From Bacteroidales bacterium (GTDB taxonomy: Bacteria; Bacteroidota; Bacteroidia; Bacteroidales; F082): a stretch of 64,000 nt of DNA. Positions within the stretch are counted from its first letter, which is position 1; every line of letters starts with the position of its first letter. Below the pieces are notes generated by a model. That model did not search any database and had not been told where the DNA came from. It worked only from the letters and a program-made list of their open reading frames with translations. The translations under genes were made by a program, and so were the position numbers. This document shows, piece by piece, positions 31,721 to 40,515 of this stretch. The stretch covers positions 1 through 64,000 of the forward strand of contig JAFYHS010000012.1 in assembly GCA_017539045.1 (NCBI GenBank), in the 5' to 3' direction.

Positions 31721-32623
31721 TTATGCCATCATTGCTGCGAGGGCAATGGAATACAATTTCGTCTTCGAAGTGTCGCCTCGCGACGAGAGCACGCAAGGCA
31801 CCTTGGCGCCCATGAGCATGGCACCCACTTCGCTCTTGTCGAACTTGGTGCAGCATTTGTAGAACACGTTAGAGGCTTCGAGGTTGGGGAACACCAGGCA
31901 GTCGGCATCGCCAGCCACGGGGCTCTTCATGCCTTTGATGGCAGCCGTCTCGGCGTCGGTGGCGAGGTCGAGGCTGATAGGACCTTCAACGATGCAACCC
32001 TTGATCTGGCCACGTTCGTTCATCTTGGAGATGATGGCGGCATCAACGCAGGCGGGGATGCCAGCGCTCATCTGTTCGGTGGCGGTCACCATGGCGACCT
32101 TCGGGCAGCTGACACCCAGCTTGGTGGCTACGGAGGTCACATATTTGAGCAGCTGTTGCTTCTGTTTGAGGTCGGGCAGCGGGATGATGGCGCAGTCGGA
32201 GGCTACCATCAGTTTGTGGTAGTTGGGGTTTTCGATGACGGCAATATGGGCCAACGTGACGTTGGGCGGGCAGAGACCGCGTTCCTTATTGAGAATGGCA
32301 CGCATGTATTTGTCGGTGGGCAGCAAGCCCTTCATCAAGATGTCGGCTTCGCCAGCGTTGATGAGGTCGCAAGCCATGGCAGCGGCTTTCACGTCGACGG
32401 GCTCGTGGATGATTTTGAAATTGTTGGGGTCAATGTTCTCGGCTTTGCACACTTCTTTGATAACGTTTTCATCACCAAGGAGGGTGGCTTCGATGAGACC
32501 TTCCTTAACGGCAGCGTTCACTGCACAGATGGTGTGGTCGTCGTTGGCATAGGCAGCCACAAGGCGTTTCTTGGGTTTGCTGCGCAAAACCTCAAACATT
32601 TGCTCTAATTTTCTGATTTCCAT
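31721..32623 (-). CDS. ptb: Phosphate butyryltransferase
   Basis: A 300-residue enzyme of the phosphate acetyl/butyryl transferase family, converting butyryl-CoA to butyryl phosphate. Family features include AYANDDHTICAVNAAVKEGL, DILMKGLLPTDKYMRAIL and PISLDLATDAETAAIKG. Buk downstream supports the butyryl rather than acetyl assignment. It has the best promoter in the window: -33 TTTG and -7 TACTTTTG separated by 20 bp upstream. Confidence 0.95.
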   Translation of the reverse strand: MEIRKLEQMFEVLRSKPKKRLVAAYANDDHTICAVNAAVKEGLIEATLLGDENVIKEVCKAENIDPNNFKIIHEPVDVKAAAMACDLINAGEADILMKGLLPTDKYMRAILNKERGLCPPNVTLAHIAVIENPNYHKLMVASDCAIIPLPDLKQKQQLLKYVTSVATKLGVSCPKVAMVTATEQMSAGIPACVDAAIISKMNERGQIKGCIVEGPISLDLATDAETAAIKGMKSPVAGDADCLVFPNLEASNVFYKCCTKFDKSEVGAMLMGAKVPCVLSSRGDTSKTKLYSIALAAMMA

Positions 32624-32676
32624 AATATTGTATTTAAAAATTTCAAAATTTTTTATTTCAAGATTGGAAGATTTTG

Positions 32677-32708
32677 CAAAAGTACGAAATAAAACTATTC
32701 AAAACAAA
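32677..32708 (-). promoter_or_regulatory. Promoter for ptb-buk
   Basis: In reverse, TTTG (32705-32708) and TACTTTTG (32677-32684) are separated by 20 bp. The leader before the ptb ATG is about 50 nt. Confidence 0.65.
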
Positions 32709-32794
32709 GGAAACGACACAATAAAAGATTTCGCCTTCTGGAAAGGATTTTACCTCCCAAAAAGCGAAATTTCATTAATCGTATGAAGCGATGA

Positions 32795-33394
32795 TTATTC
32801 TTCCACTAAATGCCAAACACAATTGTCACGTTTGTCCTCATAGCTGACCAAGCCCTTGCCTTTCACTATCTTTGCATTGAGCAGTTGATAAGAATCGTCA
32901 TCCTTCAAGCAAATTGTATCGCTTAAGTCCGCAACACTACCACTATACTTTTCTGACTCAATGTAGCATTGTGAGGGATACATATCTGACGCCATCAAAA
33001 ACCATAGTTTCCCAATCTCGACGTTTTCAGCACCATCGCCATAAAACTCCAACCCTATCCCCTTCTGGTGGTAATTAAAACTGGTTTCGGGCAAACTGAC
33101 AAGATACATCTCTCCACTTGGACCTATATCACCGGTAGGATAACATGAATTTTCGGTATAAGTATAATGCGCATCTTCGTAATCCAGCAAATGGGTGCTA
33201 CGAACCTCAAACTGAAGGGAATCGCTATTGTCGTTGAGAAACAGTAACCTTTGCCCTTCTTGGTATGGAAGATACTCGTTAACAACCTTGGGCAAATGCC
33301 AACCATCATATTCATGTTCAACGCAACCGTCGCTTTTTTTCTTGCAACCCGCCAAAGCGAGTACGGTCACAAGGATAATTGTCACTTTCTTCAT
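32795..33394 (-). CDS. Lipoprotein, unknown
   Basis: A 199-residue lipoprotein with signal MKKVTIILVTVLALAGC. The mature domain is beta-prone with short charged turns (LPYQEGQRLLFLNDNSDSLQF is typical). No family recognised. It lies 25 bp downstream of the LRR gene stop on the same strand, so it may be the fifth member of the LRR operon. Base composition is more AT-rich than in the LRR gene, which speaks for a separate origin. Confidence 0.65.
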   Translation of the reverse strand: MKKVTIILVTVLALAGCKKKSDGCVEHEYDGWHLPKVVNEYLPYQEGQRLLFLNDNSDSLQFEVRSTHLLDYEDAHYTYTENSCYPTGDIGPSGEMYLVSLPETSFNYHQKGIGLEFYGDGAENVEIGKLWFLMASDMYPSQCYIESEKYSGSVADLSDTICLKDDDSYQLLNAKIVKGKGLVSYEDKRDNCVWHLVEE

Positions 33395-33419
33395 AAGACT
33401 ACTTTTTAGTGAGTTGTTA

Positions 33420-35897
33420 TCAATAGTAGATGATGTTTAAATCCAGTCGTTTTTGCTGCACCGACTCGACGGCACGTTTCTTCACCTTGGTGTTGTAAAC
33501 CTTCAGCTGTTTCAGCGAAGGAATGTTTTCCACAGGCGAGATGCTACGCACGTTGGTGTTGTTGACAAAGAGGTTCTCCAGCTTCAGCAAGCCCGACAAT
33601 GGCTTCAGCGATTTCACTGGAGTGCCACTGGCATTAAGCGTGACGAGGTTGTTCATCTTGGAGAGCGGGGCAAGATCGTCGACTTGGGTATTCTCGATGT
33701 TGAGCAACTCCAACAGGGTGCTTTCCTCGATGGGTTTCAAGCTGCTGACGGGGTTGTTCTGTGCGTTGAGCTCAATCAGGTGTTCCTTGTGGGCCAATGG
33801 CGTCAAGTCGTGAACGCCCTGGTTGTTGATGGTGAGTCTTTCAAGCCACATGAGGTCGGTGAGCGGATCCAAAGAAACGATGGGGAATTCCGTGCCGATC
33901 TCCAACTCCCTCAAGTCAATGACACGCTGCAACCCAAGAGCGTCGGGCATATCCATTTGAAGCGAGGCGGCGTTGCGGAAGATGGTTTGCCAAATGGGGT
34001 CGAGGCTAGCCCACCACGTACGCAAAGCCTCCGTCTGATAGACCACATTCACTTGACGCTGACGCTCCTTGAGAGCGACAACCTGCGAGCGACCGATGAT
34101 GGTGCTGTCGGCCAAAACCACCTCGATACTGTTGTCGTTGGCCAAAGGCGAGAGGTTGTTGACGGGTGTACTGCTGATATTCAGCTGCTTCAGGTTGGTC
34201 ATTTCCTGCAAGGGCTTGAGGTCGTTGATGTAGGTATGTGAGATGTTCAACGACTCGAGGTTGGCCAGCCCTTGGATGGCAAAAAGGTTGGGAATCTCGG
34301 TATAGGCGATATTGAGCGACTTCAGGTTGGTCAGACGGCTCACGGGCATCAGGCTCTGCAGGAAGGTGTTACCTGAGAGGTCGAGCTCCTGCAGGTTGAT
34401 GATTTGGTGCAGTTGCTCAGTGGTCGGTTCCTGACCGACTTTAATCTGCTTCGAGAAGACCGCTTTCCAATAGATGGGAAGGTCATTCCACCAATTCTTC
34501 AACGCCTCGGTATCGAAGATGACCAGCGTGAAGGGGTTGTCCTTGGTGAAGGCACTAGCTTCGGCGTCATGGATGCCAGAGTGGTCACAGTAGATCTTGC
34601 TCAAGCGACGGTGGCTCTTCAAGGGGCTGAGGTCGTAAATCGAGGTGTTGCTGCAATAAAGCTCACGCAGGTTGTCCATCTCGCTCAACGCATTCAAATT
34701 ACTGACAGCAGAACCCGAGATATTGAGGCTCTGGAGGTCTTTCAAGTTGGAGATGGGACCGAGGTCACGGACCGAAGTGTTGCTGATATCGATATTCTTT
34801 AATTTGGTCAGATCCTGCAAAATGCCAATGCTGGAGACCCGCGTACCGCCCAAGTTGACCATGGTCAGGTCGGGGCAGCTCTTCAGATTCGATATCCTGT
34901 TGACTTGTGTGTTGGCCACATTGAGTTTCTCGAGGTGACGCAAGGTGGTGAGTGCCGAAAGGTCTTCAACACCCGTATTGGCCACTTCAAGCTCCTTCAG
35001 CATAAGGTTGTATTTCAAAGCCGAGAGATCATTGATTAACGTGGAGTTGGCGCGTAGCACCTCGAGTTTGTTGAGGTTACGTACGGGCGACAGATCTTCG
35101 ATAGAGGTCTCGGAGACATCCAACCAGGTGAGGTCGGAGAGCTCGCTGAGGGGTTCAAGGGTGATGATTTCGCGGATGCCCGAAATGTCGAGACGCTGCT
35201 TCTGGCTGACCTGCTTCAACTTGGCATCAAGAGCGCTGTAATCGGTGAGGCCTTCGGTGTTGAATTCCGACAAAGGCGTGCCATCGTCAAGCATGACGTC
35301 GCTACCCAAGCGGTTCTTCCAGTTTTGCGAGAGGCTGTTCCACCAATTGCGCAGGGCCTCTTTCTCATTGATCTTACTGGTATAGATGCTCGCTATCTTG
35401 ATACTGTTCTTCTGTCGGTCGAGGTTGATTTCAACGAAACGGTTCTTGGCGTTGTCGACAGCTTCGTCGTTGATGGTCTTAGCTGTCAGATGGCGTGTCA
35501 GCGTGGCCTTGAAAAAAACGCTGCCATCGTCACGGGTGCTGTTGGCTATGCTTTGCACATCAAACTTGAAGGTAGCCCACTTGAAGAAAAAGTCGATATC
35601 CTTCAGATAGGCCTGCACGTCCTTGTTGATGGGAGAAGTGCGGTTCACATCGAGGTCGTCCTCGATCTGTACCTTGTCGTCGATGAAAATCTTGCTCCAG
35701 CTCTCGGTGAATACGATCTCCTTTTCAGCGGCACTGGCGGTGCTGTCACCAAGGAAATTCATCGTCTCCTCCAAATAGGAGAGCATGGCCTTGATTTCGT
35801 TCTCGTATTTGGCGACTTCGTCTTTCGACAGTTTTTGTGCCTGACCACCCATAGCCAGGCCTAACAGGAATATAACGAGTACAGCTATTTTTTTCAT
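33420..35897 (-). CDS. Large secreted leucine-rich repeat protein with W-W-W modules
   Basis: An 825-residue exported protein with signal peptide MKKIAVLVIFLLGLAMGGQA. An N-terminal region (about 25-195) is followed by three LRR blocks of internalin-like SDS22 type (LSPVRNLNKLEVLRANSTLI is typical). Each block is preceded by a cap of the form EALRxWWxxLxxxWxxxF: EALRNWWNSLSQNWKNRL, EALKNWWNDLPIYWKAVF and EALRTWWASLDPIWQTIF. Its ATG overlaps the 36727 gene's stop by 4 bp, so translation is coupled. LRRs imply protein-protein contact, probably in the periplasm or outer surface, as there is no sorting domain or lipobox. Function unknown. Confidence 0.8.
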   Translation of the reverse strand: MKKIAVLVIFLLGLAMGGQAQKLSKDEVAKYENEIKAMLSYLEETMNFLGDSTASAAEKEIVFTESWSKIFIDDKVQIEDDLDVNRTSPINKDVQAYLKDIDFFFKWATFKFDVQSIANSTRDDGSVFFKATLTRHLTAKTINDEAVDNAKNRFVEINLDRQKNSIKIASIYTSKINEKEALRNWWNSLSQNWKNRLGSDVMLDDGTPLSEFNTEGLTDYSALDAKLKQVSQKQRLDISGIREIITLEPLSELSDLTWLDVSETSIEDLSPVRNLNKLEVLRANSTLINDLSALKYNLMLKELEVANTGVEDLSALTTLRHLEKLNVANTQVNRISNLKSCPDLTMVNLGGTRVSSIGILQDLTKLKNIDISNTSVRDLGPISNLKDLQSLNISGSAVSNLNALSEMDNLRELYCSNTSIYDLSPLKSHRRLSKIYCDHSGIHDAEASAFTKDNPFTLVIFDTEALKNWWNDLPIYWKAVFSKQIKVGQEPTTEQLHQIINLQELDLSGNTFLQSLMPVSRLTNLKSLNIAYTEIPNLFAIQGLANLESLNISHTYINDLKPLQEMTNLKQLNISSTPVNNLSPLANDNSIEVVLADSTIIGRSQVVALKERQRQVNVVYQTEALRTWWASLDPIWQTIFRNAASLQMDMPDALGLQRVIDLRELEIGTEFPIVSLDPLTDLMWLERLTINNQGVHDLTPLAHKEHLIELNAQNNPVSSLKPIEESTLLELLNIENTQVDDLAPLSKMNNLVTLNASGTPVKSLKPLSGLLKLENLFVNNTNVRSISPVENIPSLKQLKVYNTKVKKRAVESVQQKRLDLNIIYY

Positions 35898-36727
35898 GGT
35901 TGATAGAATTTAATCAAATTAACTTTTTCCTTTTCCGGCATGTAAATGACGTTCGACATGAGCCAACCGGAATTGAGGCCCGAGCGGTTGAACCACGACA
36001 CCTCGAAATACCAGTCCTTGATCTGCAGGACGTGGAACTTCACCGAGTCGACATGCTGGAACACAAGCCGACCTTTCTTGATCTCGTAGAAAAACAGCGT
36101 CAGATAATCGGGTTGGAATTCTTTTGAGGCATAGTATTCGATGACATCGGGGTCTTGGAAGGCCTTGTAGATGTTCATGAAGTCGAGTTCGTGGCTCATG
36201 GGATGCAGGAAGTGCTTCTCTTTTTCGGCCATCTCACCACTAGGGAAGAGTTTGTTGAACTCTGAGAAATAGACGTTGGTGAGCACCCATTTTGATCCCA
36301 AGCCTTCCTTCTCAACGGCCAAAAAGAGCATCACGTTGACGTCTTTTCCATTGTATTTGAAGGTGGTGGAGACCTCCGAATACCAGCGTCCGCCGAGGAA
36401 GGTCATATACGACGAGTCGCTCTTGGTGACGTCCTCGATGAAATAGCGCTGCAATTCGGTCTGTGTGCCATATTTCTCCTGGTCGAAGAGGATAGGCAGC
36501 GACTTGCGGCGCATCTCGTTGTTGCGGTATTTGGGGTCTTTGGGGTTGAGTTTGTAGCCGAACTGGTCTTCCTCGTAGTTGAACCTACGCATGAACTGAC
36601 CCATCTGTTTGGTCATGGCATAGAGCTCGGTCTCATCCATCTTAAAATCGCCAATCGTCTGACCTGCAACAGGCCAGACGAAGGCGATAGTAAGTGCCAA
36701 TAGGACAATATTTCTTACAATTCTCAT
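35894..36727 (-). CDS. Exported protein of the LRR operon, unknown
   Basis: A 277-residue protein with signal peptide MRIVRNIVLLALTIAFVWPVAG. The rest is soluble, mixed alpha/beta, with aromatic-rich strands (ILFDQEKYGTQTELQRYFIED; TLFFYEIKKGRLVFQHVDSV). It overlaps the preceding and following genes by 4 bp each (ATGA), so it is a core member of the operon. I do not recognise a family. Periplasmic location inferred from the signal peptide and lack of lipobox. Confidence 0.7.
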   Translation of the reverse strand: MRIVRNIVLLALTIAFVWPVAGQTIGDFKMDETELYAMTKQMGQFMRRFNYEEDQFGYKLNPKDPKYRNNEMRRKSLPILFDQEKYGTQTELQRYFIEDVTKSDSSYMTFLGGRWYSEVSTTFKYNGKDVNVMLFLAVEKEGLGSKWVLTNVYFSEFNKLFPSGEMAEKEKHFLHPMSHELDFMNIYKAFQDPDVIEYYASKEFQPDYLTLFFYEIKKGRLVFQHVDSVKFHVLQIKDWYFEVSWFNRSGLNSGWLMSNVIYMPEKEKVNLIKFYQP

Positions 36728-37299
36728 CTATTCGTCGTTTCCTTGACGCGCATGTCGCCGAGCAACACATCCCAGAAACCGATGGTGCGGCCACCGATTT
36801 GGGTCTCCTTGCGCTTCACATAGACGGTGATGTCTTTCTTGGTGGTATCTTTGTAAGCCAGGTTGCCTTCCTTGTCATAGCCTCTGAAGGTCTGGAAGAT
36901 GGTGATGACACCCACATAGGTGCCGTCGGGCTGACGCTGAAGGTCACTGACATACTCGATGTTGTACCACTCAATCTCGACGCGATCGTAGTTGAGGCGC
37001 ATCAGGTGCTCCATGTACTTGCGGACACGGTAGTAGGTGATCTTGTTGGAACCCAGCGAAGAGACGCCAATCTCAGCATCGTTCATAAAGAGTTCCTCGG
37101 CGCGGTCGATGACACGGTTGGCCTCGCTGAAAGGTGTTTCCTTCGATCCGACGATTTTGATGTATTTGCTCAGGTCTCTCACCTTCTCCAAGGCAAGGCT
37201 GTCAATGGCCTGCTTGCGTTCGAAACTCAGTTCGTCCTGTGCCATGGCGCTACCAACAACGCACAAGGCAATCACTAATGTGGCAATGATCTTTTTCAT
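36724..37299 (-). CDS. Exported protein of the LRR operon with SxANRxI module
   Basis: A 191-residue protein with signal peptide MKKIIATLVIALCVVGSAMA. A stretch FSEANRVIDRAEELF parallels VSQANRIINETLDMF of the upstream lipoprotein. Later there is a beta-rich part (VEIEWYNIEYVSDLQ, GVITIFQTFRGYD, TIGFWDVLLGDMRV). It is coupled by 4-bp overlaps to genes on both sides. Similar sequences may occur in other Bacteroidota exported proteins, but I cannot name a family. Unknown function. Confidence 0.7.
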   Translation of the reverse strand: MKKIIATLVIALCVVGSAMAQDELSFERKQAIDSLALEKVRDLSKYIKIVGSKETPFSEANRVIDRAEELFMNDAEIGVSSLGSNKITYYRVRKYMEHLMRLNYDRVEIEWYNIEYVSDLQRQPDGTYVGVITIFQTFRGYDKEGNLAYKDTTKKDITVYVKRKETQIGGRTIGFWDVLLGDMRVKETTNR

Positions 37300-37931
37300 C
37301 TCTTTATCAGTTCTATTTCGTTAATCTTTCCGCTGTTGTTGTATTTGATTTCGTGCACCTTCTCCGTGGCCTTCTTTTGGTCCTTCACGTAGTTGAGGTA
37401 CTGCTCAATGGTGGTCGGACGGTCGTAGTCGTTGAAGCCGGCATTCTGCTTGATGATGATGAGCACCGGCACATTGGGCGACTCAAACATATCCAGCGTC
37501 TCGTTGATGATGCGGTTGGCCTGAGAGACGCTGCTGGCATGAGCTATGTTGTTGAAATTACGTCCTAGTACAACATCGGCGGCATTGGCTTTTTCGCGTT
37601 CTTCGGCGGCGCGACGCTCCTCTTCGTCTTTCTGGGCGCGCTCACGGGCGAGTTTCTTCTCCACCTGGAAGAGCAGGTCGTCGACTTCGGCGTTCTGCAA
37701 GTTCCAGTCCTTGATGGTCTGCACACGGGCTTCCTTCTCTTCGAGGCTCCAAAGGGTCTCGTCGTCGAGGATGGCATTCAGGTCCTTCACGGCTTGTTCA
37801 ACTCTTGATTTGTACTCGGCCTCAGCGGCTTCACGGGCAAGTCTCTTCTTGCTCTTGCAACTGGTGGTACCTCCCAGCGTGATGAAAGCGGCCAGAAGAA
37901 CCATCATGACGGTTGTGATTTTACTTTTCAT
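37296..37931 (-). CDS. Lipoprotein starting the LRR operon, coiled-coil, SxANRxI module
   Basis: The first gene of the overlapping cluster. From the ATG at 37931 it encodes 211 residues with a lipoprotein signal (MKSKITTVMMVLLAAFITLGG, lipobox cysteine in TTSC). A charged coiled-coil follows (about 35-130, LARERAQKDEEERRAAEERE), then the SxANRxI module (VSQANRIINETLDMF). An upstream ATG at 38006 would place a non-signal sequence first and lies before the -7 box (TACTTTTG in reverse, 37980-37987), so it is rejected. It would anchor the operon's products to a membrane. Function unknown. Confidence 0.72.
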   Translation of the reverse strand: MKSKITTVMMVLLAAFITLGGTTSCKSKKRLAREAAEAEYKSRVEQAVKDLNAILDDETLWSLEEKEARVQTIKDWNLQNAEVDDLLFQVEKKLARERAQKDEEERRAAEEREKANAADVVLGRNFNNIAHASSVSQANRIINETLDMFESPNVPVLIIIKQNAGFNDYDRPTTIEQYLNYVKDQKKATEKVHEIKYNNSGKINEIELIKR

Positions 37932-37979
37932 TTTTTTATCGAATTTTTCTCTATAACTCCAGATAATGCAAATAAATTG

Positions 37980-37987
37980 CAAAAGTA
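37980..37987 (-). promoter_or_regulatory. -7 box for the LRR operon
   Basis: TACTTTTG in reverse, 48 bp upstream of the 37931 ATG. No clear -33. Confidence 0.45.
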
Positions 37988-38036
37988 GTGCTTTTTTTCG
38001 TTGCACAGGGCGTTTTACGGCAAATTTAGTGCCAAA

Positions 38037-38606
38037 TCATCCCAGCGGTATCTTGTTGAGAACCTTATAAAAAGGTCCCGTGGGCTGCAGAAAACTCTGG
38101 AAATAGATCAGTTCCTTCACATCGGCATGGAGATAAGGCTTCTGCTCAATGCTGTTATATATCTGCATAAAGAACTGTTTGTCAACAAGTTGTTTGATAC
38201 GACAAATGGTGAGATGCGGCACAAAGTTTTGTCGGTCGCGGAGATAGCCCAAGTCGTCGAAGGCATCCAAAAGGTCGGCCTCAAGGTCAAACAAAGCCTT
38301 GGGTTGGTCGTTCATGCCAAGCCAAAGCACACGCGGCACGTGATTGCTACCGAAGAGTCCCGTGCGGTCGAAGTCCATCGTAAAAGGCTTGTGGTTTTTG
38401 GCCACTTTCCTGCAGGCCTCAACAATGGCGGAGATGTCGTCTTCGGGCGTCTCGCCTAAGAATTTCAAGGTCAGGTGGATCTGATTGGTTTTCACATAGT
38501 TGATATAATGCTCATGTTGGAGGTTTTTCTTCAGTTTTTCCACCAACGCAGGAAACTCTGTGCCACAGGGGATGGAAATGGCAAGAAAGGTTCGTTTGGT
38601 TTTCAT
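38037..38606 (-). CDS. thpR: RNA 2',3'-cyclic phosphodiesterase (2'-5' RNA ligase family)
   Basis: A 189-residue 2H-phosphoesterase. Both HxTx motifs are present: HLTLKFLGETPED and HLTICRIKQ. From the ATG at 38606 the protein begins KTKRTFLAISIP, the usual family start; longer frames upstream run into the neighbouring gene's stop region. Enzymes of this family open 2',3'-cyclic phosphates and can ligate tRNA halves in vitro. It is 41 bp downstream of the M14 peptidase gene on the same strand. Confidence 0.9.
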   Translation of the reverse strand: MKTKRTFLAISIPCGTEFPALVEKLKKNLQHEHYINYVKTNQIHLTLKFLGETPEDDISAIVEACRKVAKNHKPFTMDFDRTGLFGSNHVPRVLWLGMNDQPKALFDLEADLLDAFDDLGYLRDRQNFVPHLTICRIKQLVDKQFFMQIYNSIEQKPYLHADVKELIYFQSFLQPTGPFYKVLNKIPLG

Positions 38607-38647
38607 TGATTCGTATTTTGCTTCAAAAACAGGATTTTCGCCACTTT

Positions 38648-40393
38648 TTATCTCACCATTCCTATAGGATACACCAGATAATTCTTGTCGCAATAGGGCG
38701 AACGTTCGTAGAACCAGTTCATGACTTCGTATTGCGAGGGCTGCTGGCCTTTCGGGAAGGAGGCCTTCCAAGCGTTAAACTGCTCTTCAAGGAAGGGATC
38801 GGCGGCGAGCATAGCCTTGGCCATAGGCTCCATCTTGTAGATTTCGAAATACTCCACGCGTTGCAACACATGGCTGAAGAAGCCCCACTCAAACAAGGAG
38901 CCTTGCATCTCGGGTTCCAACAGGTTCATCAGCAGGCGGACACCGTTTTGCGAGGTCTTCACCACAGCTGAGCCCTTGGGGAAGGTGACTTCCTTGGTGA
39001 TCTCCTCGGCGTCGGCATGGGCCACACGGCAACGTCCTTCGGAGGGACGGGGCATAAACGACACGTTGCTGAAACGGTAGGTGTTGACGGTCAAGGTCTT
39101 TTCGCTCTTCAACAGATTCATTTCAAAACCATGCGCCTTGACGATGTTGATGACCTCGCTGTATTGTGCAGGGATGATGTATTCCTTGGGCACCGACAGG
39201 GTCTTCTCGGGTCGCGTGGAAAGCACCCGACGGACTTTGCGTGTTTCAGGGCGCGTCGTATCATAGGCATAGTACCAACTGCCGGTGAGGTCGCTCTGCA
39301 CCGTATCGAAATGATAACCCAAGAAGTTTTCCCAAATCGTGTCGTTCAACTCAGGTTGCATGTTGATGGGTATCTCCTTGAGGGTCAAGTCGTTTTTCTT
39401 GGCTTGGGTCAATGCTTTATTGAAACCATCCTTATCGTCACGAATGATTCTTAGCGTCTCCACAATCATGTTGTAAGTCGACAGCACGCGGACTCTGTAG
39501 GGTTTCAGCATGTGCGTTTCCAGCAAGATGCCAGGACAGTTGCGCGCCGTGGTATAAGCCTCTGAGAACATAGCCGAAAAGCTCTCGTCATAAAGCGATG
39601 CCGTCGGGTCGCCCCAGGGTTGGAACTCGATATAGCGCGTAATCGGCATGCCATAACGCATCATGGCAGGACCGATCTTGGGTTCCCATACCTCGCTCAG
39701 CCAAGCGGTTATCGAAGGATCGTAGTTGCCAAAATTCTCTACGGAATAGGTGGTTACATACTGGTAATCAGCGCCATCGGTGGCATGGGTGTCGAAAAAC
39801 AGGTCGGGCTGCCACTTGTTGAACAAGGCAGTAAAGGCTCTCAGCTCGGGCGAGTCGAGTTTGGTGAAGTCGCGGTTGAGGTTCAGACCTTGGGCATTCA
39901 CACGCCAGCCCATTTGCTTCGGACCGTTTTGGTTGATGCGGTTGTAAGGCGAAAAGTTGGCTAGTCCGTCGGGACTCAACACGGGGAGGAAGATGAAAGA
40001 GAAATCGTCCAGTAGGTCACGATGTTCTCTGCCGTTCAACATATTGCGGACAAGGAGGAACATGGCATCCTTGCCATTAGGCTCACCGGGATGTATGCAC
40101 GATTCCACCAAAATGATGTTCTTCCCGCTCCGACGGATCTTCTTCGGGTTGGTATAACCCTTTTCATCAACAATCAACAGGGGTATGTCACGTCCTTGGG
40201 CAGTCTGCCCAATGGTTTGGTAATGCACTTCGTCAAATTGTTTGGCCAACTGTTTGGCGAAACTGATCGTGCCTTCGTAACTGTCTGTCTCTAAAAAGCC
40301 TGACTTCTCGAAAGTGGTGGTCAGGTCGGCTTCTTTCTTCTGGCAAGCGGCCAGCAACAACAAAGCCATCAGGAAGGGAAAACATCTTTTCAT
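38648..40393 (-). CDS. M14-family zinc carboxypeptidase, lipoprotein
   Basis: A 581-residue secreted peptidase. Signal and lipobox: MKRCFPFLMALLLLAAC. The catalytic domain shows His101 and Glu104 (IHPGEPNGKD) and His203 (DTHATDGADYQ) as zinc ligands, plus NLNRDF for the substrate arginine and ILLETH as the candidate catalytic glutamate region. It therefore probably trims C-terminal residues from peptides or cell-wall peptides at the envelope. The start at 40393 is chosen for the lipoprotein signal; the upstream extension (to 40501) lacks one. Transcribed together with or before thpR. Confidence 0.9.
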   Translation of the reverse strand: MKRCFPFLMALLLLAACQKKEADLTTTFEKSGFLETDSYEGTISFAKQLAKQFDEVHYQTIGQTAQGRDIPLLIVDEKGYTNPKKIRRSGKNIILVESCIHPGEPNGKDAMFLLVRNMLNGREHRDLLDDFSFIFLPVLSPDGLANFSPYNRINQNGPKQMGWRVNAQGLNLNRDFTKLDSPELRAFTALFNKWQPDLFFDTHATDGADYQYVTTYSVENFGNYDPSITAWLSEVWEPKIGPAMMRYGMPITRYIEFQPWGDPTASLYDESFSAMFSEAYTTARNCPGILLETHMLKPYRVRVLSTYNMIVETLRIIRDDKDGFNKALTQAKKNDLTLKEIPINMQPELNDTIWENFLGYHFDTVQSDLTGSWYYAYDTTRPETRKVRRVLSTRPEKTLSVPKEYIIPAQYSEVINIVKAHGFEMNLLKSEKTLTVNTYRFSNVSFMPRPSEGRCRVAHADAEEITKEVTFPKGSAVVKTSQNGVRLLMNLLEPEMQGSLFEWGFFSHVLQRVEYFEIYKMEPMAKAMLAADPFLEEQFNAWKASFPKGQQPSQYEVMNWFYERSPYCDKNYLVYPIGMVR

Positions 40394-40515
40394 GGGTATG
40401 GGTTTTTGACCTACAAAAGTAGCATTTTTATGCCGATTTTTTTCTCTTGTTTTCATTTTTTCTGGAAGGTAAAGCAAAAAACCGTATTTTAGCCACTTCA
40501 AAAACCGACCTTATC

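Noticed and set aside
40447..40515. TTG 40447 as ROK kinase start
   Set aside because: The extension has no homology-like features and includes a promoter-like box; GIDIGGTNT motif fits ATG 40516.
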